Shown piece by piece: positions 5,951 to 8,267 of a stretch of 8,267 nt of DNA. The number at the start of each line of letters is the position of its first letter. The stretch's first letter is position 1. The notes under the pieces are model-generated. The model did not search any database and was not told the DNA's origin. It was given only the letters and a program-made list of their open reading frames with translations. The position numbers and the translations under genes are program-made. The stretch is from Halovenus sp. (lineage in GTDB: Archaea > Halobacteriota > Halobacteria > Halobacteriales > Haloarculaceae), in assembly GCA_028274925.1 (NCBI GenBank), contig JAQCNR010000283.1, positions 1 through 8,267 on the forward strand, written 5' to 3'.

Positions 5951-7078
5951 TTATTCGCCGCTCCCACCGCTGGTGTCATTTTGCGTTGGTTCGCTGCTAG
6001 ATTCCGAACCCCAGCCCATGCCGACACTGAGAAGCGTCACGCCGTCATCGGTTGAAATCGTGATCGAGGCGGGACTTTCGATTGGCGCCGTTACCTCCGA
6101 GGAGGGCCGTTCAGCAGTCAGAATAAGCGCTCCGTCGCCTGCAGCAAAGTAGGCGTAGCGGCTATCGCCGGATTCGAGGGCGGAAGCGAGCGTGACGGTG
6201 CCGGCAGTGTTGTTCGCTGAAAAGCTGAGCGTCGCGTTGCGCGGGACTGGGTCACTGCCTTCGTTCTCGATACGGAGATACGAGTCGTTTTCTACGGTCG
6301 TGGAGAGTTCTGGATGCAAACTCGCGCTCGGTGGCACATCAGCGATCCACGCTGGTGCAGATGCATGGTCTACAGGCGACTGTCGTAATTCATACGTGTA
6401 GGCCACCGTCTGACCATCCTGCTGTCCGGTTATCGTCAGATTCTGTATTTGATTATTTCGATCCAGAACTAATCGGCCGTTCAATGTCATAGTATCACCG
6501 GGAAACCCGCTATTTGCGGCTGGACTGAACTCCTCTGCCGTCAACACGACAGGTTCAGAGTCAGCCGATTCGTTCGCTACGGTGAACGTTCCGCCAGCAA
6601 GGGCAGTCTCCAGAGAGGAATTGAAACCATCCAGGGGATTGTACCCCTGCTCAACCATACGGTATCTGGTTTCGTTATCGGATTGTAGCCGGAGATAGGT
6701 CGCTGAGTCGTTGTTGTAGTAGTCAGACGTTTCGGATTGGCCGCTACTGGCCGTAGATATGGTCGATAGTTCGGACGCACCATCTGCCCCGACTGTGAGC
6801 ATTGAGTCTCTATCCATTTCGGGCCTGGTTTGCTCGATACTAATTCTCGCTCCGTTTTCGACTATTGTTGCTCCGTTAGCCGCTACGAGCGCTGATGCGT
6901 TCGTCAGTGTTCCGTTCGAGATACCTGCGATGTTATCGGTCTCTGATCCATCTGGGCTCGCTGTCGGTGTCGTCGCTGTTGGCGTCTCTGCTGTCGGTGT
7001 CTCTGTTCCTTGCAGGCCGGTACATCCCGCCAGCAGTACCGAAGAAATCACAACAAGGACAAGCAGTCTGTGTGTCAT
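5951..7078 (-). CDS. haloarchaeal surface lipoprotein (DUF7537-like)
   Basis: From ATG 7078 the product is 375 residues. It starts with a short signal peptide, Thr-His-Arg then a hydrophobic run, ending in the lipobox LLAGC with Cys19 as the lipidated residue. There is no twin arginine, so Sec export is more likely than Tat. A Thr/Pro/Glu linker follows (about 24-40, TETPTAETPTATTPTAS), then a domain opening ISNGTLTNASALVAANGAT, which resembles the start of the haloarchaeal DUF7537 lipoprotein family as I remember it. The rest is beta-rich, Asn/Ser/Thr-rich with many N-x-S/T sites and no catalytic motif I can name; the last 18 or so residues are a low-complexity Ser/Gly/Glu tail. It should sit on the outer face of the membrane. 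Longer starts exist at M-5 (7093) and a TTG at 7144, but ATG 7078 puts the hydrophobic core directly at the N terminus. No strong TATA box is visible before it. Confidence 0.85.
   Translation of the reverse strand: MTHRLLVLVVISSVLLAGCTGLQGTETPTAETPTATTPTASPDGSETDNIAGISNGTLTNASALVAANGATIVENGARISIEQTRPEMDRDSMLTVGADGASELSTISTASSGQSETSDYYNNDSATYLRLQSDNETRYRMVEQGYNPLDGFNSSLETALAGGTFTVANESADSEPVVLTAEEFSPAANSGFPGDTMTLNGRLVLDRNNQIQNLTITGQQDGQTVAYTYELRQSPVDHASAPAWIADVPPSASLHPELSTTVENDSYLRIENEGSDPVPRNATLSFSANNTAGTVTLASALESGDSRYAYFAAGDGALILTAERPSSEVTAPIESPASITISTDDGVTLLSVGMGWGSESSSEPTQNDTSGGSGE
6960..7001. repeat. short direct repeat in the Thr/Pro linker of the lipoprotein
   Basis: The 12-mer GCTGTCGGTGTC occurs at 6960-6971 and again at 6990-7001, with related sequence between. 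On the minus strand it encodes the Thr-Pro-Thr units of the linker behind the lipidated Cys. Such low-complexity repeats are expected to vary in copy number between strains. Confidence 0.7.
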
Positions 7079-7116
7079 CGCATTAGCTATCATCCGTACA
7101 TGAACTAACAGTTGGG

Positions 7117-7243
7117 TAGACTGAAACCACAGTTTGTGTGTCAACGATTGTCAAAACTGGCCAAGTCCGAAATCAGCTAATCCGCCAAATGGTTACGGAA
7201 GAACGAGGAGCAAGCCTCGCCGTTTGCGGCGGGAACGAATCCG
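7117..7243 (+). mobile_element. probable decayed right end of an IS1341-type (TnpB, IS200/IS605) element
   Basis: The segment GAGCAAGCCTCGCCGTTTGC (7208-7227) continues into GGCGGG and forms a hairpin: CCTCGCCG (7215-7222) pairs with CGGCGGG (7227-7233) around a TTTG loop. From memory, the right ends of haloarchaeal IS1341-type elements carry the same layout (GCAAGCCTCGCC, a short loop, GGCGGG), which is also the 3' end of the tnpB-associated RNA. Just upstream, the plus-strand frame after TAG 7117-7119 reads ETTVCVSTIV, which recalls the ETALPVDT stretch near the C terminus of haloarchaeal TnpB. Catalytic TnpB sequence and a left end are absent, so at most a scar remains. The resemblance rests on recollection, not alignment. 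The remnant abuts the lipoprotein start, so it may supply or disrupt that gene's promoter. Confidence 0.42.
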
Positions 7244-7254
7244 ATAACTCGGCG

Positions 7255-7437
7255 TCAGGCCACACTCGCATCTATGGCTGGATATTCTACGGGAGGGGTA
7301 ATCCGGACAATCATGTGAGTGAAATACGCAAACAGGAGCCAAGGGAAAGTCTCTGACGAGTCAATTCCGAGATTTTTGAGTCGAGCCACTTGCTCAGTGG
7401 ATCTGTCCACGGACTGCAGCGATTGTGCCATCTTCAA
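7255..7437 (-). CDS. doubtful small hypothetical protein (60 aa)
   Basis: This complete ATG-to-TGA frame lies on the same strand as both neighbours. The product has a polar N-terminal half (MKMAQSLQSVDRSTEQVARL) and a hydrophobic stretch at about 33-46 (FPWLLFAYFTHMIVRI) that could be a short membrane segment. I recognise no family. Third codon positions show no clear G/C preference, although neighbouring genes here are also weakly biased. A poor TATA-like stretch (TGTATCTT, about 7458-7465 on the minus strand) lies near the distance expected for a leaderless start. It is as likely to be chance as a real gene. Confidence 0.2.
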   Translation of the reverse strand: MKMAQSLQSVDRSTEQVARLKNLGIDSSETFPWLLFAYFTHMIVRITPPVEYPAIDASVA

Positions 7438-7531
7438 GAGATGTGCCAGTAGCCGTGCAAGATACAGCGCACATAGTCAGCGCTAAACGACCCAGTCATC
7501 AACTTACAGTACACTGGCGTCAGATTCGTAG

Positions 7532-8197
7532 TTACTCTGGCGCTTTACCCTTAGTTACCAGGGACGATATGATGAGTCGCCTGATTCCACGTCGGAGGAG
7601 ACCACCCGCTGCAGGTTGCGAGATATCCAACTCAGCGGCGACTTCCTCGAGTGTTGCGTTCCGTGGTTCTTCGAAATACCCTGTTTCGAGTGCGACGAGG
7701 AGTGCTTCCCGTTGGCTATCGGTCAACCCAGCGTCCGTATTTCCTAAACTCGCGTATTCGTTCACACGAAGTAACTCGATGTCAATGTCGTTCGCTTGGG
7801 CGTAGTCCCAGATATGATGCAGGCCTGCTCGTTCTGTCAGCCAGATTGTGAATAGCCAAGCGCTTCCATTATTTTCCTTATCAAGGATAACACCATTCGC
7901 GTCCGAAATCACCGGTGAGAGAAGTATCCCTTCGCCACTGTATTCGACGCGATATATCGCCTCTTGATCTCTGGTTTCGATGATCCGTTCGAATTCAGCA
8001 ACCGTATTATCATTCCGTAATCCCTCTTCGAGCCGGTGGAAATCGGACGATTCGATGTAATAATAGAAGGTTCTAGATGTTGGGTCAGTTCCCGCCTCTG
8101 AGATGGACATCACTTTCGAACTTTGGTCGTACGTGACTGACTTCGTACACACTATGTCGGGATGCTCGACCCGTATGTCGGCTTTAATATCGGTCAC
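7532..8197 (-). CDS. BAT/HTH_10 transcriptional regulator (bacterio-opsin activator family)
   Basis: The product is 221 residues with the layout usual for stand-alone haloarchaeal HTH_10 regulators. An alpha/beta BAT-type domain of about 145 residues comes first (FYYYIESSDFHRLEEGLRND, EAIYRVEYSGEGILL, then a GSAWLFTIWL strand). HTH_10 follows at 158-210: LTDSQREALLVALETGYFEE, then an ATLEEVAAELDIS helix and the recognition helix QPAAGGLLRRGIRRL. By family it is a cytoplasmic DNA-binding regulator; the BAT domain is thought to sense a signal or dimerise. It lacks PAS, GAF and receiver domains. The recognition helix is unusual: two glycines stand where relatives commonly have Ser-Glu or Ser-Lys before LRR. 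The start is GTG 8197, the only one that includes the whole first strand. The gene is visibly more A/T-rich than the giant regulator. Nothing shows what it controls; the lipoprotein gene downstream on the same strand is a candidate. Confidence 0.88.
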   Translation of the reverse strand: MTDIKADIRVEHPDIVCTKSVTYDQSSKVMSISEAGTDPTSRTFYYYIESSDFHRLEEGLRNDNTVAEFERIIETRDQEAIYRVEYSGEGILLSPVISDANGVILDKENNGSAWLFTIWLTERAGLHHIWDYAQANDIDIELLRVNEYASLGNTDAGLTDSQREALLVALETGYFEEPRNATLEEVAAELDISQPAAGGLLRRGIRRLIISSLVTKGKAPE

Positions 8198-8211
8198 TGG
8201 TTACAATTTGG

Positions 8212-8221
8212 CATTTTATTG
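8212..8221 (-). promoter_or_regulatory. TATA-like box upstream of the HTH_10 regulator
   Basis: On the minus strand this reads CAATAAAATG, a good archaeal TATA-box candidate. Its centre is only about 19 bases before GTG 8197, a few bases shorter than expected for a leaderless start, so either the start is slightly downstream or another box is used (GAAATAGG, about 8233-8240, would give a leader of about 15 bases). The remaining bases to the right edge hold no open frame on either strand. Confidence 0.3.
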
Positions 8222-8267
8222 TCTAGCTGCGAACCTATTTCCCGATACGTGACGGTAACTTATGTTA

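Larger units (their letters stand above)
7079..7531. other. gene-poor interval between lipoprotein and HTH_10 regulator
   Basis: This stretch of 453 bases holds the probable right-end remnant of an IS1341-type element (7117-7243), a doubtful 60-codon minus-strand frame (7255-7437) and presumably the lipoprotein promoter. There is also a small perfect hairpin, CCACT-TGCTC-AGTGG, near 7386-7400, within the doubtful frame. Nothing else is recognisable. Confidence 0.55.

Noticed and set aside
7138..7356. Plus-strand frame of 72 codons upstream of the lipoprotein
   Set aside because: It runs through the IS1341-like hairpin and reads as translated RNA-scaffold and flank sequence rather than a protein; it starts at GTG with no promoter.
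1..8267. CRISPR array, tRNA, rRNA, toxin-antitoxin or known defence operon
   Set aside because: No regularly spaced repeats, tRNA-like folds, conserved rRNA blocks or recognisable defence proteins were seen on either strand.

Overview
The window looks haloarchaeal (class Halobacteria). The evidence is acidic, G+C-rich coding sequence, two regulators ending in the haloarchaeal bacterio-opsin-activator helix-turn-helix (HTH_10), TATA-like boxes with little sign of Shine-Dalgarno sites, and a Thr/Pro/Glu-rich lipoprotein typical of these archaea. The genus cannot be named from this sequence alone.

Layout, left to right. Bases 1-374 hold the 5' part of a minus-strand FAD-dependent oxidoreductase that runs off the left edge. 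A very small minus-strand reading frame (374-493) ends in a stop/start overlap (TAATG) with it. Divergent from these, 589-972 on the plus strand encodes a small winged-helix regulator. It converges on a giant minus-strand gene (1105-5523) encoding a 1472-residue regulator: an N-terminal receiver-like domain without its phospho-acceptor, then PAS-PAS-PAS-PAS-GAF-PAS-GAF-GAF, a BAT domain and HTH_10. No histidine kinase module is present, so it reads as a one-component sensor that binds DNA directly.

Bases 5524-5950 contain no confident gene. They hold the promoter of the giant regulator, an unrecognised start-less open frame, and a 79-bp element with 15-bp inverted ends that looks like a MITE or the ends of a lost insertion sequence. 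A minus-strand lipoprotein gene follows (5951-7078). Upstream of it, 7079-7531 holds what looks like the decayed right end of an IS1341-type (IS200/IS605, TnpB) element with its terminal hairpin, and a doubtful 60-codon frame. The last gene (7532-8197, minus) is a 221-residue BAT/HTH_10 regulator without sensor domains.

Three of the five confident genes are transcription regulators, and the only clear non-regulatory products are an oxidoreductase and a surface lipoprotein. The right half (from about 5524) is visibly richer in A/T, including at third codon positions, and carries the mobile-element scars, so it may be a more recently acquired or rearranged stretch. I see no CRISPR array, tRNA, rRNA or recognisable defence system. 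The most interesting items are the kinase-free multi-PAS regulator with a pseudo-receiver, the tiny coupled leader frame, and the two mobile-element remnants.
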